From the NCBI RefSeq assembly GCF_000187265.1, contig NZ_GL698429.1, forward strand, positions 350,039-414,038: a stretch of 64,000 nucleotides of DNA, read 5' to 3'. Both the position numbers and the translations under genes were made by a program. Origin of the DNA: Streptococcus equinus ATCC 9812 (GTDB lineage Bacteria; Bacillota; Bacilli; Lactobacillales; Streptococcaceae). The notes under the pieces are model-generated. The model made no database searches. It had not been told where the DNA came from and saw nothing but the letters and a program-made list of their open reading frames with translations. This document shows positions 37,169 to 47,715 of this stretch, in pieces. The number at the start of each line of letters is the position of its first letter. The first letter of the stretch is position 1.

Positions 37169-38008
37169 GTGCGTAAAATTGTGTTTTTAGATGTTGATGG
37201 AACTTTGGTTGATTATCACAATCGTATTCCAGAATCTGCGGTAATAGCAATCCGCAAGGCGCGTGAAAATGGGCATAAAGTATTTGTGTGTACGGGTCGT
37301 AGCCGTGCAGAAATGCAGCCTGAACTTTGGGAGATTGGTCTTGATGGCATGATTGGTGGAAATGGTTCATATGTTGAATATGATAACCAAGTTATCATGC
37401 ATCAGATGCTTTCAGAAGAGGACTCAAAAGCAATTGTGGATTGGTTACATGAACGTGGCTTAGAGTTCTATTTGGAGTCAAATAATGGTTTGTTTGCTTC
37501 AGAAAATTTCAAAGAAGCAGCGCGACCAGTCATGAGACAATACGCTCTTCAGAAAGGGAAAACTGCAGCAGAAGTTGAAGATATGGAAGCTGAAGATGCT
37601 CTTCATGGCTTGGTTTATGGTGAAGAATTATATCGCAATGACCTCAATAAAGTTAGTTTTATCTTGAATTCTTACCAAGACCATTTGGATTCTGCCACAG
37701 CTTTTCCAAATCTTAAAGCAGGAACTTGGGGCGGACGTGGTGAGACGGCACTTTTTGGTGATTTAGGTGTTAAAGACATCACTAAAGCGCATGCGATTGA
37801 GGTTTTACTTGAACATTTGCAGGCTAGTCAAAAAGATACCATTGCTTTTGGTGATGCAAAAGTAGATATTCCGATGCTTGAGTATTGTGATTTTGGAGTT
37901 TCTATGGGAAATGGTGGCCCTGAAATCTTGGCAGTGGCAGATATGGTGACTGATGATGTTGAAGAAGATGGCATTTATAATGCCTTTGAAAAATTAGGTC
38001 TGATTTAG
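37169..38008 (+). CDS. Cof-type HAD family phosphatase
   Basis: A 279-residue HAD phosphatase. Motif I FLDVDGTLVDY (nucleophile D9 region), motif II CTGRSRAEM, a C2B cap in the middle, and motif III/IV AFGDAKVDIPMLEYCDFGVSMGNG are present. Members dephosphorylate sugar phosphates, flavin or PLP; the substrate here is unknown. Start is GTG, with GAGGG 8 bases upstream. Confidence 0.88.
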   Translation: MRKIVFLDVDGTLVDYHNRIPESAVIAIRKARENGHKVFVCTGRSRAEMQPELWEIGLDGMIGGNGSYVEYDNQVIMHQMLSEEDSKAIVDWLHERGLEFYLESNNGLFASENFKEAARPVMRQYALQKGKTAAEVEDMEAEDALHGLVYGEELYRNDLNKVSFILNSYQDHLDSATAFPNLKAGTWGGRGETALFGDLGVKDITKAHAIEVLLEHLQASQKDTIAFGDAKVDIPMLEYCDFGVSMGNGGPEILAVADMVTDDVEEDGIYNAFEKLGLI

Positions 38009-38112
38009 TAAGAGAGTGCTTGGCAGGTGTGCTAAGCATTTTTTTGATATTTTTATCCGCTTTTTAATATTGAATCATATGATAGTACAAAGAATGCATT
38101 GGATAACATTAG

Positions 38113-39588
<1,476 letters not shown>

Positions 39589-39597
39589 TAATATTAA

Positions 39598-39629
39598 AAG
39601 CACTCAGCTAATTACTGAGTGCTTCTTTT
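39598..39629 (+). terminator. Terminator shared by the second GH1 gene and the ABC ATPase
   Basis: AAGCACTCAG with CTGAGTGCTT; works in both directions. Confidence 0.85.
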
Positions 39630-40284
39630 AAATTTGAGTGAATTGTTTTTTCTTGAGTTCGAAAATGACATCAGTTTCTTTGGCGACGGCTGTTTCGTGA
39701 GTTACGATAATGACTGTTTTATTTTGCTGATGTGCGATTTCTTTGAAAATCGAAACGATATCTTGCGTGGTTTCTTCGTCTAAATTTCCTGTCGGTTCAT
39801 CCGCGATAATTAAATCATGTCCAGTTGCTAAGGCGCGTACGATAGCAACACGTTGCTGTTGACCGCCAGAAAGTTTGAGAACTGGCTTATCAATCATTTT
39901 TCTAGGGATGCCAACGAGTTCGAAAAGCTCTTCAATTTTAGCATTATCAACAGATTTATTAGAAATTTCTAGCGCCGTTTGAACGTTTTGACGAGCAGTC
40001 ATGTAGGTCATTAGATTGTAAGCTTGGAAAATAGTCGATACTGCATTTCGACGATAATTGGTCAAGCCAGATTTGTTAATATCTGTGTCATCCAAGTAGA
40101 TTTGTCCAGTTTTAGGACTGTCAAGTCCAGCTAGTAGTGAGAGGAAAGTTGTTTTTCCGCTTCCTGACTGACCAAGGATTGAATAAACTTTTCCTTTTTC
40201 AAAAGTTAGATTCACATCTTTAAACAGATAATCGTCGGGATTATTGGTGTACCAGTAGCCGATATTTTTAGTTTGTAACGTCAT
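39628..40284 (-). CDS. MacB-type ABC transporter ATP-binding protein
   Basis: A 218-residue ATPase of the MacB/LolD type. Walker A GQSGSGKTT (about residues 38-46), Q-loop IFQAYNLM, signature LSGGQQQR, Walker B LIIADEPTGNLD and H-loop VTHETAVA are intact. It lies 13 bases after the permease stop. Because its permease partner is broken, this ATPase may have no function or may serve another permease. Confidence 0.9.
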   Translation of the reverse strand: MTLQTKNIGYWYTNNPDDYLFKDVNLTFEKGKVYSILGQSGSGKTTFLSLLAGLDSPKTGQIYLDDTDINKSGLTNYRRNAVSTIFQAYNLMTYMTARQNVQTALEISNKSVDNAKIEELFELVGIPRKMIDKPVLKLSGGQQQRVAIVRALATGHDLIIADEPTGNLDEETTQDIVSIFKEIAHQQNKTVIIVTHETAVAKETDVIFELKKKQFTQI

Positions 40285-40297
40285 ATGATTGTCCTTT

Positions 40298-41498
40298 CTA
40301 GTTAGAAGTCAAGATGTCTTTAGGTTTCATTCGGATAATACCGATACTTGCTAAAATCGTTGACACAAATGAAATAAGAAGAGCAATACCACCGAGTTTT
40401 GCAACATCTGTTCCGGTTAATTTGATATCAAGGTCATCGATTTCTTGGCCAGAAGACGTAGCCATCGCAACCATGTTACCCATGCCACGACCTCCGCCGT
40501 TTCCAGGCGCAGATGGTTTTTGATTCGAATTAGTGTCTGTGTTGCTGTCAGATGATTTAGTATCTTGTCCAGGTCCGCCAGCCCCAGGTCCAGCATTTTG
40601 AGTTGTTTGTTCAGTAGAAGTTGATGACGATAGCAATTGATTTCCAAGGGCATTACCGACAAAATTACCTGCAAATGAAGCAATGGCAAGCGAAACCACA
40701 GTTACCATAAGAAGTTCTGTGAAGAATGGACCGATAATCTTCAAACGATTTTCACCGAGACTCATCAAGACACCAATCTCATAACGGCGTTCGCGGATGC
40801 TTAAGATGATGATAAGTGTCAAAATAACGGCACCTGCAACAGCAACTAAAATCACGATATTTTGTGCGATTGATGAAATGTTATTTAATGGTGAAAGCAT
40901 TTGTTCATAGATTTCATCACTTGAAGTTACTGAGTAAGAATCTGTGTCGATGTCAGACTTGATTTCTTTGACGAAAGCATCCATATTTTTAGGATTTGAA
41001 AGTGTATAAATAGCTGAATCAAGCGTGTCAGTTTCACCCGTGGTCAGGTTGATTAGAGTCTGTTGAAGTGCTATCGCTTGTATCATCAGAAGATGAAGAA
41101 GTTGAAATTGCAGAGATTCCATCACCAGCAGTTGCTGTGGTAGTGGTTGTGAAGAGATAAGATGCAACATCATCTTTTTCTGCAATTGATTTTGCTGTTG
41201 CGAGGTCGATAGAAGTCACTGCAGAGCCACCATCTGAATTCTCGTCACTTGCTTCACTATTGTCAGAACTGTTTTCACTATCAGGTTTGAAATCTTTCAT
41301 CATTGCTTCGCGGTTAACTGATAAGGTGACCGTAGCGCCAGCTTTGCTTTTTGCGGACTCAACTGCAGAATTTGCTGCATTTTTAATGGTTAGACCAGCT
41401 AACACAAAAATCAATATAGCACTAGTTACTAGAATTAATAATCCAGTTCGTCCTTTTTTAGCTTTGGTCACAAGCCAAGCTCTTTTAAAAAAATTCAT
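40298..41498 (-). pseudogene. MacB-type ABC transporter permease, deleted and frameshifted
   Basis: Two frames together make one damaged FtsX/MacB permease. The first, from ATG 41498 (AAAGGAG upstream), has the N-terminal helix (TGLLILVTSAILIFVLAGL) and the start of the extracellular domain, then runs out in a serine/aspartate repeat and stops at 41034. The second frame picks up as TLDSAIYTLSNPKNMDAFVKEIKSDI and includes three membrane helices (RERRYEIGVLMSLGENR at the cytoplasmic loop) to 40298. Much of the usual extracellular domain is missing at the join, so this is a deletion plus frameshift, not a simple sequencing slip. Confidence 0.75.
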
Positions 41499-41640
41499 AT
41501 AAAACTCCTTTGCATTTGTTACAAAAAGTTTACCTAACCAAAACTGAAATAAAGCTAAAATAAAACTTAAAGTCATAAAATTCAGAAATCAGATAACGTA
41601 CGTAAATAGCGAACGTTATAAAAATATATTTTATAAAGAG

Positions 41641-41669
41641 TTGACATAAAACGAATAAAGATATAAAAT
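41641..41669 (+). promoter_or_regulatory. guaC promoter
   Basis: TTGACA (41641-41646), 17-base spacer, TAAAAT (41664-41669). It leaves a leader of about 180 bases. Confidence 0.75.
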
Positions 41670-41675
41670 AACAAT

Positions 41676-41854
41676 GGAAGGGTAATGAATTACCTAGCGA
41701 TGCTCTGCTATTTAACACGAGTAGGAGAGTTATAGGAAGGTTATTTTTTAATGAAAGAGTCGATGTATTTTTGGCTACTCTATTAAGTGAAAAAGTGATT
41801 GCTATTATTCCTAAAATGAGTTGCCAATGATACAAAGACTATGGAGAAACTTAT
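41676..41854 (+). other. Long structured guaC leader
   Basis: It holds two hairpins, GGTAAT/ATTACC (41681-41694) and CTCTGCTA/TAGGAGAG (41703-41729, one mismatch), but no terminator and no purine-riboswitch core that I can recognise. Function unknown. Confidence 0.4.
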
Positions 41855-42838
41855 ATGTATAATGAAATGCCTGTCTTTGATTACGAAGATATCCAATTGA
41901 TTCCTAACAAATGTATCATTAAGAGTCGCTCAGAAGCTGATACGCATGTGACACTCGGTGATTATACTTTTAAGTTACCAGTTGTGCCAGCAAATATGCA
42001 AACGATTATCGATGAAGATATTGCTGAACAGCTTGCTAAGGATGGCTATTTTTACATCATGCACCGTTTTGATGAAGCTTCTCGTAAGCCATTTGTTAAA
42101 CGTATGCATGACCAAGATTTGATTGCTTCAATCTCAGTAGGTGTTAAAGATTATGAGTACGATTTTGTCTCAAGTTTAAAAGATGACGCACCAGAATTCA
42201 TTACTATTGATATTGCTCACGGGCATTCTGACAGCGTGATTAATATGATTAAACATATTAAAAAAGAGTTACCAGATACTTTTGTTATCGCTGGTAATGT
42301 CGGAACGCCTGAGGCTGTTCGTGAGTTGGAAAATGCTGGTGCAGATGCTACAAAAGTTGGTATCGGCCCAGGTAAAGTATGTATTACAAAAGTGAAAACT
42401 GGTTTTGGTACAGGTGGCTGGCAATTAGCTGCGCTTCGTTGGTGTGCAAAAGCTGCCCGCAAGCCGATCATTGCTGATGGTGGTATTCGTACGCACGGTG
42501 ACATCGCTAAATCAATCCGCTTCGGTGCCACAATCGTTATGATTGGTTCGCTTTTTGCTGGTCATTTAGAAAGTCCAGGAAAATTGGTAGAAGTAGATGG
42601 CAAACAGTACAAGGAATATTATGGCTCTGCTTCTGAATACCAAAAAGGTGAACACAAAAACGTTGAAGGTAAGAAAATCTTGTTACCTGTTAAAGGTCAT
42701 TTGAAAGACACGCTTGTGGAAATGAAAGAAGACCTTCAAAGTTCGATTTCATATGCTGGTGGACGTGACCTTCATGCCCTGACACGAGTAGATTATGTTA
42801 TCGTTAAAAATTCAATTTGGAACGGTGACTCGATTTAA
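41855..42838 (+). CDS. guaC: GMP reductase
   Basis: A 327-residue NADPH-dependent enzyme that converts GMP to IMP, returning guanine nucleotides to the adenine branch. It belongs to the short GuaC2-type form: TIM barrel without CBS domains. The catalytic cysteine is in [11 protein letters not shown] and the flap [19 protein letters not shown] follows. GGAG precedes the ATG. Next to the xpt-pbuX operon it balances salvage. Confidence 0.94.
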   Translation: MYNEMPVFDYEDIQLIPNKCIIKSRSEADTHVTLGDYTFKLPVVPANMQTIIDEDIAEQLAKDGYFYIMHRFDEASRKPFVKRMHDQDLIASISVGVKDYEYDFVSSLKDDAPEFITIDIAHGHSDSVINMIKHIKKELPDTFVIAGNVGTPEAVRELENAGADATKVGIGPGKVCITKVKTGFGTGGWQLAALRWCAKAARKPIIADGGIRTHGDIAKSIRFGATIVMIGSLFAGHLESPGKLVEVDGKQYKEYYGSASEYQKGEHKNVEGKKILLPVKGHLKDTLVEMKEDLQSSISYAGGRDLHALTRVDYVIVKNSIWNGDSI

Positions 42839-42898
42839 AGAAGGGAGATGTCAGTATCTTCAGAAAATTACTTCTTTAATAATCAGGCCGATTTCATC

Positions 42899-42926
42899 TT
42901 GAAATCTCAAATTAAAATGATACAAT
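42899..42926 (+). promoter_or_regulatory. Promoter of the xpt-pbuX operon
   Basis: TTGAAA (42899-42904), 16-base spacer, TACAAT (42921-42926) with an extended -10 TG. A second TATAAT lies at 42930-42935. Confidence 0.65.
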
Positions 42927-42960
42927 ATCTATAATATTAATGTGATAGTTAAAATTTAAT

Positions 42961-43125
42961 AAAGCTTATTTATGCTACGAATGGGCGTAGCGTTTCTACA
43001 AGACACCGTAATGTCTAACAATAAGTCAATTGCTCAGTAAGTGACTGAGAAGCGTTTTTACGTAACTGTAAAAGCGAGACCGAGTTTTACAAAAAGGTGT
43101 TTACGATTCGTAAACACTTTTTTTA
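42961..43125 (+). promoter_or_regulatory. Purine (guanine-type) riboswitch with terminator
   Basis: The aptamer is about 42961-43028: outer stem GCTTATT/AATAAGT, P2 CTACG/GTAG arm, conserved core GTTTCTAC, loop CACCGTAA, and AAC where C74 sits in guanine aptamers, indicating guanine or xanthine recognition. The expression platform ends in a strong terminator (GTGTTTACG, loop ATT, CGTAAACAC, T's; 43097-43125). Ligand binding should switch off xpt-pbuX. Confidence 0.85.
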
Positions 43126-43220
43126 TATATTTTGTCTTCGTTAAGATTGCCCTAAAAAGCTTCAGAGTAAGTTGTTAGTTTTGACAATCCAATTTTTAAT
43201 AAGATTTAAAAGGAGAATCC

Positions 43221-43802
43221 ATGAAATTATTGGAAGAACGCATCTTAAAAGATGGGAATGTTTTGGGTGAGGATATCTTAAAAGTAGATAGTTTCCTTAC
43301 ACACCAAGTTGACTTTGAACTAATGCAAGAAATTGGTAAAGTTTTTGCCGAAGCTTATAAAGAAGCTGGTATCACAAAAGTTGTTACAATCGAAGCATCA
43401 GGTATTGCGCCAGCTCTTTATGCAGCACAAGCTATGGGTGTTCCGATGATTTTTGCTAAAAAAGCTAAAAACATCACAATGACAGAAGGCATCCTAACTG
43501 CTGAGGTCTACTCATTCACTAAGCGCGTGACAAGCACGGTATCAATTGCAAGTAAATTCTTGTCAGAAGATGATACAGTTCTTATCGTTGATGATTTCTT
43601 AGCAAATGGTCAAGCAGCCAAAGGTCTTCTTGAAATCATTGGTCAAGCAGGTGCCAAAGTCGCTGGTATCGGTATCGTTATCGAAAAATCTTTCCAAACA
43701 GGTCGTCACTTACTTGAAGAAGCAGGTGTTCCTGTAACATCACTTGCTCGTATCAAAGAATTCAAAGATGGAAAAGTCATCTTTACGGAGGCAGATGCAT
43801 AA
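43221..43802 (+). CDS. xpt: Xanthine phosphoribosyltransferase
   Basis: A 193-residue enzyme that joins xanthine (or guanine) to PRPP giving XMP. The PRPP-binding motif [14 protein letters not shown] is near residues 119-132. AAAAGGAG precedes the ATG. First gene of an operon with the purine permease, governed by the upstream purine riboswitch. Confidence 0.95.
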   Translation: MKLLEERILKDGNVLGEDILKVDSFLTHQVDFELMQEIGKVFAEAYKEAGITKVVTIEASGIAPALYAAQAMGVPMIFAKKAKNITMTEGILTAEVYSFTKRVTSTVSIASKFLSEDDTVLIVDDFLANGQAAKGLLEIIGQAGAKVAGIGIVIEKSFQTGRHLLEEAGVPVTSLARIKEFKDGKVIFTEADA

Positions 43803-43803
43803 A

Positions 43804-45072
43804 ATGGAAATGAATGAACAAAATCACCCACAAGCAGCAATCCTAGGTTTGCAACATTTACTTGCTATGTACGCAGGTTCAATCCTCGTACCAATTATGA
43901 TTGCAAGCGCACTTAATTATTCAGCTGAGCAATTAACCTACCTAATCTCAACTGATATTTTCATGTGTGGGGTTGCTACTTTCTTACAGCTCCAATTGCG
44001 TAAGTATTTTGGAGTAGGGCTTCCAGTTGTTCTTGGTTGTGCCTTCCAATCTGTAGCTCCATTATCAATCATCGGTGCAAAACAAGGTTCAGGTTACATG
44101 TTTGGTGCTTTGATTGTCTCTGGTATCTATGTGATTTTGATTTCAGGTATTTTCTCAAAAATCGCCGATTTCTTCCCACCGGTTGTAACAGGTTCCGTCA
44201 TCACAACAATTGGTCTGACATTGATTCCAGTTGCGATTGGTAATATGGGTGATAACGCTGATACACCAACAGCTCAGTCTTTGATTTTAGCACTTGTGAC
44301 AATTGCTATTGTGCTTGTGGTTAATATCTTTGCTAAAGGTTTTATTAAATCAATTTCTATCTTGATTGGTTTGATTGGTGGTACGATTGTAGCAGCGTTT
44401 ATGGGCTTAGTTGATACTTCAGTTGTTGCTAACGCTCCGCTTGTTCATATTCCACAACCATTTTACTTCGGTGCACCAAAATTTGAAATCACATCAATCA
44501 TTATGATGTGTATCATCGCAACCGTTTCAATGGTTGAATCAACTGGTGTTTACCTTGCGCTTTCAGATTTGACTGGTGAAAACCTTGACAGTAAACGACT
44601 TCGCAATGGTTACCGTGCAGAAGGTGCAGCTGTTCTTCTCGGTGGTATTTTCAATACTTTCCCATATACAGGATTCTCTCAAAACGTTGGTTTGGTTCGT
44701 ATTTCTGGAATCAAAACACGCCGTCCAATCTACTACACAGCCTTGTTCCTTGTTATCCTTGGACTTCTTCCAAAATTCGGTGCTATGGCACAAATGATTC
44801 CAAGTCCAGTTCTTGGTGGTGCCATGATTGTCCTATTTGGTATGGTTGCCCTTCAAGGGATTCAAATGTTACATAAAGTTGATTTCGAAAATAACGAATA
44901 TAACTTTATCATTGCTGCAGTCTCAATCGCTTGTGGTGTTGGTTTTAACGGAACAAATCTCTTTGTTAGCCTTCCAAACACAGTTCAAATGTTCTTAACA
45001 AACGGTATTGTCATTGCCGCATTATTCGCTGTTGTTCTTAATTTGATTTTAAACGGGAAACAAAAAAAATAA
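43804..45072 (+). CDS. pbuX: Xanthine/uracil permease family transporter
   Basis: A 422-residue nucleobase:cation symporter with 12-14 helices. The N-terminal QHLLAMYAGSILVPIMI and the central GFSQNVGLVRISGIKTR segments are family hallmarks. I chose ATG 43804, one base after the xpt stop, with GGAGG 12 bases upstream inside xpt; a longer frame from 43744 is unlikely. It supplies the substrate for Xpt. Confidence 0.92.
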   Translation: MEMNEQNHPQAAILGLQHLLAMYAGSILVPIMIASALNYSAEQLTYLISTDIFMCGVATFLQLQLRKYFGVGLPVVLGCAFQSVAPLSIIGAKQGSGYMFGALIVSGIYVILISGIFSKIADFFPPVVTGSVITTIGLTLIPVAIGNMGDNADTPTAQSLILALVTIAIVLVVNIFAKGFIKSISILIGLIGGTIVAAFMGLVDTSVVANAPLVHIPQPFYFGAPKFEITSIIMMCIIATVSMVESTGVYLALSDLTGENLDSKRLRNGYRAEGAAVLLGGIFNTFPYTGFSQNVGLVRISGIKTRRPIYYTALFLVILGLLPKFGAMAQMIPSPVLGGAMIVLFGMVALQGIQMLHKVDFENNEYNFIIAAVSIACGVGFNGTNLFVSLPNTVQMFLTNGIVIAALFAVVLNLILNGKQKK

Positions 45073-45088
45073 GCGTTTAGATATAAAT

Positions 45089-45122
45089 AAGCCATTCTAT
45101 AATTCTCTAGAATGGCTTTTAA
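45089..45122 (+). terminator. Terminator shared by pbuX and apbE
   Basis: AAGCCATTCTA (45089-45099) with TAGAATGGCTT (45108-45118). Confidence 0.85.
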
Positions 45123-45123
45123 T

Positions 45124-46059
45124 TTATCGTAGCATCTGAAAATGCGATTTTAACCCGCTAGTAATGGCTAGGCGATTGTCTTTTGTGATGAGAATGCCTT
45201 CGATATTTGGTGTATTTTGAATGGTGGTTAGAGCTTGTATGATTGGTAGCCCAAAGAGTTTTGTCGTCCATATTTCACAGTCAACAGATAAATCAGAAAC
45301 AATGGTTAGACTTGCCATGTCAGTTTCAATTGGATAGCCAGTTTTTCGGTCAAAAATGTGGTGGTAATCTTTGTGACCAATTCGCAAATGTCGTTCGTAG
45401 ATGCCTGAAGTGACAACAGATTTATTTTTGAGAGATAAAATTCCGATATTATTCCCACGAGTGGTTTTCGGATTTTGGATACCAATTCGCCAAATGCCGT
45501 TTTCTTGTTTTGGATTGTCACCGTAAACGAGAACATTGCCACCAAGGTTAATCATGGCAGAAGTGACTTTTTCAGACTTTAGATAGTCCATGACTTTATC
45601 AGCGATATAACCTTTAGCTAGAGCACCGAGGTCAATTTTCATTCCTTTTTGGCTGAGGAAAATACTCTTCTTATCAGGATTTAGAATAATATTATTAGGA
45701 TTTGACAAGGCTAGCGCATTTTGAATTTTTTTAGGATTTGGGACATTCGCATCGACAAAACCAATGCGCCAGCTTTGCACCAATGGACCGATAGCAATAT
45801 TGAGATTTCCTGGATGAGTGAGGCTGTGCGTTTTACCAAGCTGTGTCAGCTCAAATAAATCTGGGTGAACACTGACAGGATCAATGCCGGAGCTGTTGTT
45901 AATCACCATAAGCTCAGAATCAGCATCGTTTGCACTGAAACGATTTTTATAGATTGTTAATAGGTGGCAGACGTCATTGATATGTTTTTCAGGAGTGTCA
46001 GACTCAATAAGGATATCGATGATTGTTCCCATCATTTTTATGCTATGACTTAATTGCAT
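45124..46059 (-). CDS. apbE: ApbE family FAD:protein FMN transferase
   Basis: A 311-residue ApbE-like protein. It would transfer FMN to a threonine of partner proteins. SANDADSELMVIN, IDLGALAKGYIADKVMDYLKS, the SAMINLGGNVLVYG block and YHHIFDRKTGYPIETD are the family motifs. No signal peptide or lipobox is seen, so it is probably cytosolic. ATG 46059 follows GGAAGGTG; the frame's TTG 15 bases upstream is rejected. No obvious flavinylated partner lies nearby. Confidence 0.88.
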   Translation of the reverse strand: MQLSHSIKMMGTIIDILIESDTPEKHINDVCHLLTIYKNRFSANDADSELMVINNSSGIDPVSVHPDLFELTQLGKTHSLTHPGNLNIAIGPLVQSWRIGFVDANVPNPKKIQNALALSNPNNIILNPDKKSIFLSQKGMKIDLGALAKGYIADKVMDYLKSEKVTSAMINLGGNVLVYGDNPKQENGIWRIGIQNPKTTRGNNIGILSLKNKSVVTSGIYERHLRIGHKDYHHIFDRKTGYPIETDMASLTIVSDLSVDCEIWTTKLFGLPIIQALTTIQNTPNIEGILITKDNRLAITSGLKSHFQMLR

Positions 46060-46136
46060 GTGTTCACCTTCCAAAATCTTTCTTAGTTTAGCATAATGTT
46101 TCTAGTTTAAAAAGCAATTATTTAATAATGATAAAA

Positions 46137-46159
46137 AAGCCGCCTATAAAAGGTGGCTT
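46137..46159 (-). terminator. Terminator of the tautomerase gene
   Basis: AAGCCGCCT with AGGTGGCTT; T's on the minus strand. Confidence 0.85.
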
Positions 46160-46177
46160 GTTAGTTATAATGAAAAA

Positions 46178-46363
46178 TTAGTTTTTCTTTTTCATTTCGC
46201 CATGTGGGTAGTAAGTACCTTCAGGCATATCGTTGATGAAAACGTGGATAGCTTCTTTTGGAGCTTTAGCGATACGTGAAACAACTTCAGTTACTTCGCG
46301 AGCAAGCTCAACTTTTTGTTCTTGTGTTCGACCTTCGAATAAATCGATTTTTACGAATGGCAT
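46178..46363 (-). CDS. 4-oxalocrotonate tautomerase family enzyme
   Basis: A 61-residue protein that starts MPFVKIDLFEGRT; Pro2 becomes the N-terminal catalytic base after methionine removal. The size and the RTQEQKVELAREVTEVVSRI helix fit DmpI/XylH-like tautomerases, which form hexamers. The physiological substrate is unknown; no aromatic degradation genes lie here. GGAG precedes the ATG. Confidence 0.92.
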   Translation of the reverse strand: MPFVKIDLFEGRTQEQKVELAREVTEVVSRIAKAPKEAIHVFINDMPEGTYYPHGEMKKKN

Positions 46364-46458
46364 AAGAATCTCCTTTAAAATAAATTAACACTACAATTTT
46401 AGCATATTTAGCAGTAAAATTCAGTGCTTATCGGGAAAATAGGGAATGTTTTTTTATT

Positions 46459-46668
46459 CTATTTAAAAAGTTTTAAAATATCAGATAAGCCAAATGTTGT
46501 TTTATGATAAACCTTATTGTAGGCCGCTTTTTTAGGATTTTTAATCCAGCCAGATCCTTTTTTGCCATATCCTGGAATAATAGTCTTTTTGGCTTGCCTT
46601 TTCCATTTACCTGTAGTACGAGCCCTCAAGTTCTTTTTTAAACTTGGTTTTCTAAATCCAATTTTCAT
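46459..46668 (-). CDS. Small basic protein, hypothetical (phage-like)
   Basis: A 69-residue lysine/arginine-rich protein, MKIGFRKPSLKKNLRARTTGKW to the conserved GWIKNPKKAAYNKVYHKTTFGL. Similar small proteins occur in Firmicutes, sometimes annotated as phage proteins. It may bind nucleic acid, judging by charge only. ATG 46668 follows GGAGG by 10 bases; the in-frame start at 46683 is less likely. Confidence 0.7.
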   Translation of the reverse strand: MKIGFRKPSLKKNLRARTTGKWKRQAKKTIIPGYGKKGSGWIKNPKKAAYNKVYHKTTFGLSDILKLFK

Positions 46669-46823
46669 GGCTATAACCTCCACAAATTAGTTTATTTCTT
46701 TCAATGTATAAAATACTCCAAAGTAATTTTTCCGTCAATAAGTTTTGAAAATTTGTATACACATTCTCGTAATACAATTGTGATTCTTTTAATGAAATGT
46801 TATCTAATCTACATGAGTGCTAT
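46669..46823. other. Intergenic, no gene recognised
   Basis: AT-rich sequence between the small basic protein gene and the putative small RNA; I see no ORF or strong fold. Confidence 0.4.
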
Positions 46824-46838
46824 GCTATAATATAACTA

Positions 46839-46966
46839 AGCTTTAACAACTTAACCGCAGGGTGGGTGATGTTTTGTCGCTCTTTAATGCGTTAGGTATT
46901 TTTTGTGTTGGTCACTGATTTTTTATGAGTAATAAGGGCTAGTAGTGTGTTGCTACTAGCTTTTTT
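46839..46966 (+). ncRNA. Putative small RNA or leader with micro-ORF
   Basis: An extended -10 promoter TGCTATAAT (46824-46832) and a strong terminator (GCTAGTAG 46938-46945 with CTACTAGC 46953-46960, six T's) frame a transcript of about 128 nt. It contains an 8-codon ORF MFCRSLMR (46870-46896) after GGGTGGGTG, and CCGCA/TGCG arms that can pair. tdk downstream has its own promoter at 47053-47061, so this looks like an independent RNA. I do not recognise a known family. Confidence 0.45.
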
Positions 46967-47052
46967 GTGCATTCAAATGTTACTCGTATCGCATTAATTA
47001 AGCAGATACTTTTTGAATTGCTGGTTACCTGGTTTAATCCACGGTGATTTTA

Positions 47053-47061
47053 TGGTAGAAT
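47053..47061 (+). promoter_or_regulatory. Extended -10 promoter of tdk
   Basis: TGGTAGAAT about 35 bases before the tdk start. Confidence 0.55.
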
Positions 47062-47095
47062 AGAAGAATATTAGTAGAAGGTAGGATTGTCACTT

Positions 47096-47677
47096 TTGGC
47101 TCAACTCTATTATAAGTATGGAACCATGAATTCTGGTAAAACCATCGAAATTTTAAAAGTAGCTCACAATTATGAAGAACAAGGAAAACCTGTTGTTATC
47201 ATGACATCAGCTCTTGATACACGTGATGGGTATGGTATTGTTTCAAGTCGTATCGGTATGCGTCGTGAAGCTATTGCAATTACAAATGAGATGGATGTTT
47301 TTGAATACGTCAAAGCTTTACCAGAAAAACCATACTGCGTTTTAATTGATGAATGTCAATTTTTAACGAAAAAGCATGTCTATGATTTGGCGCGTGTTGT
47401 TGATGATTTGGACGTTCCTGTGATGGCTTTTGGGTTAAAAAATGATTTTCAAAACGAATTGTTCGAAGGCTCCAAATATCTACTGCTATTAGCAGATAAA
47501 ATTGACGAGATTAAAACCATTTGTCAGTTTTGTTCTAAAAAAGCAACCATGGTCTTGCGAACTGAAAATGGCAAGCCTGTTTACGAAGGAAATCAAATTC
47601 AAATCGGTGGCAACGAAACCTATATCCCCGTTTGCCGTAAACATTATTTTAATCCAATGATTTCCAAAGAAAAATAA
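47096..47677 (+). CDS. tdk: Thymidine kinase
   Basis: A 193-residue type II thymidine kinase for thymidine salvage. The P-loop GTMNSGKT is at residues 9-16, [10 protein letters not shown] is the Walker B lid region, and the zinc site is CQFCSKKA plus CRKH at the C-terminus. I chose the TTG at 47096 ([11 protein letters not shown]) 9 bases after AGAAGGTAGGA; another TTG at 47087 directly abuts that site. Followed by prfA after 38 bases. Confidence 0.92.
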   Translation: MAQLYYKYGTMNSGKTIEILKVAHNYEEQGKPVVIMTSALDTRDGYGIVSSRIGMRREAIAITNEMDVFEYVKALPEKPYCVLIDECQFLTKKHVYDLARVVDDLDVPVMAFGLKNDFQNELFEGSKYLLLLADKIDEIKTICQFCSKKATMVLRTENGKPVYEGNQIQIGGNETYIPVCRKHYFNPMISKEK

Positions 47678-47715
47678 GAAAATGAATTTGCAAAAGAGAG
47701 GTTAATCGATAACAA

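Noticed and set aside
41034..41185. Programmed frameshift in the MacB permease
   Set aside because: No slippery heptamer is evident, and the missing extracellular domain cannot be explained by a frameshift alone.
41499..41854. Purine riboswitch before guaC
   Set aside because: The core TTTCTAC and CCGTAA loops are absent here; they are present only before xpt.
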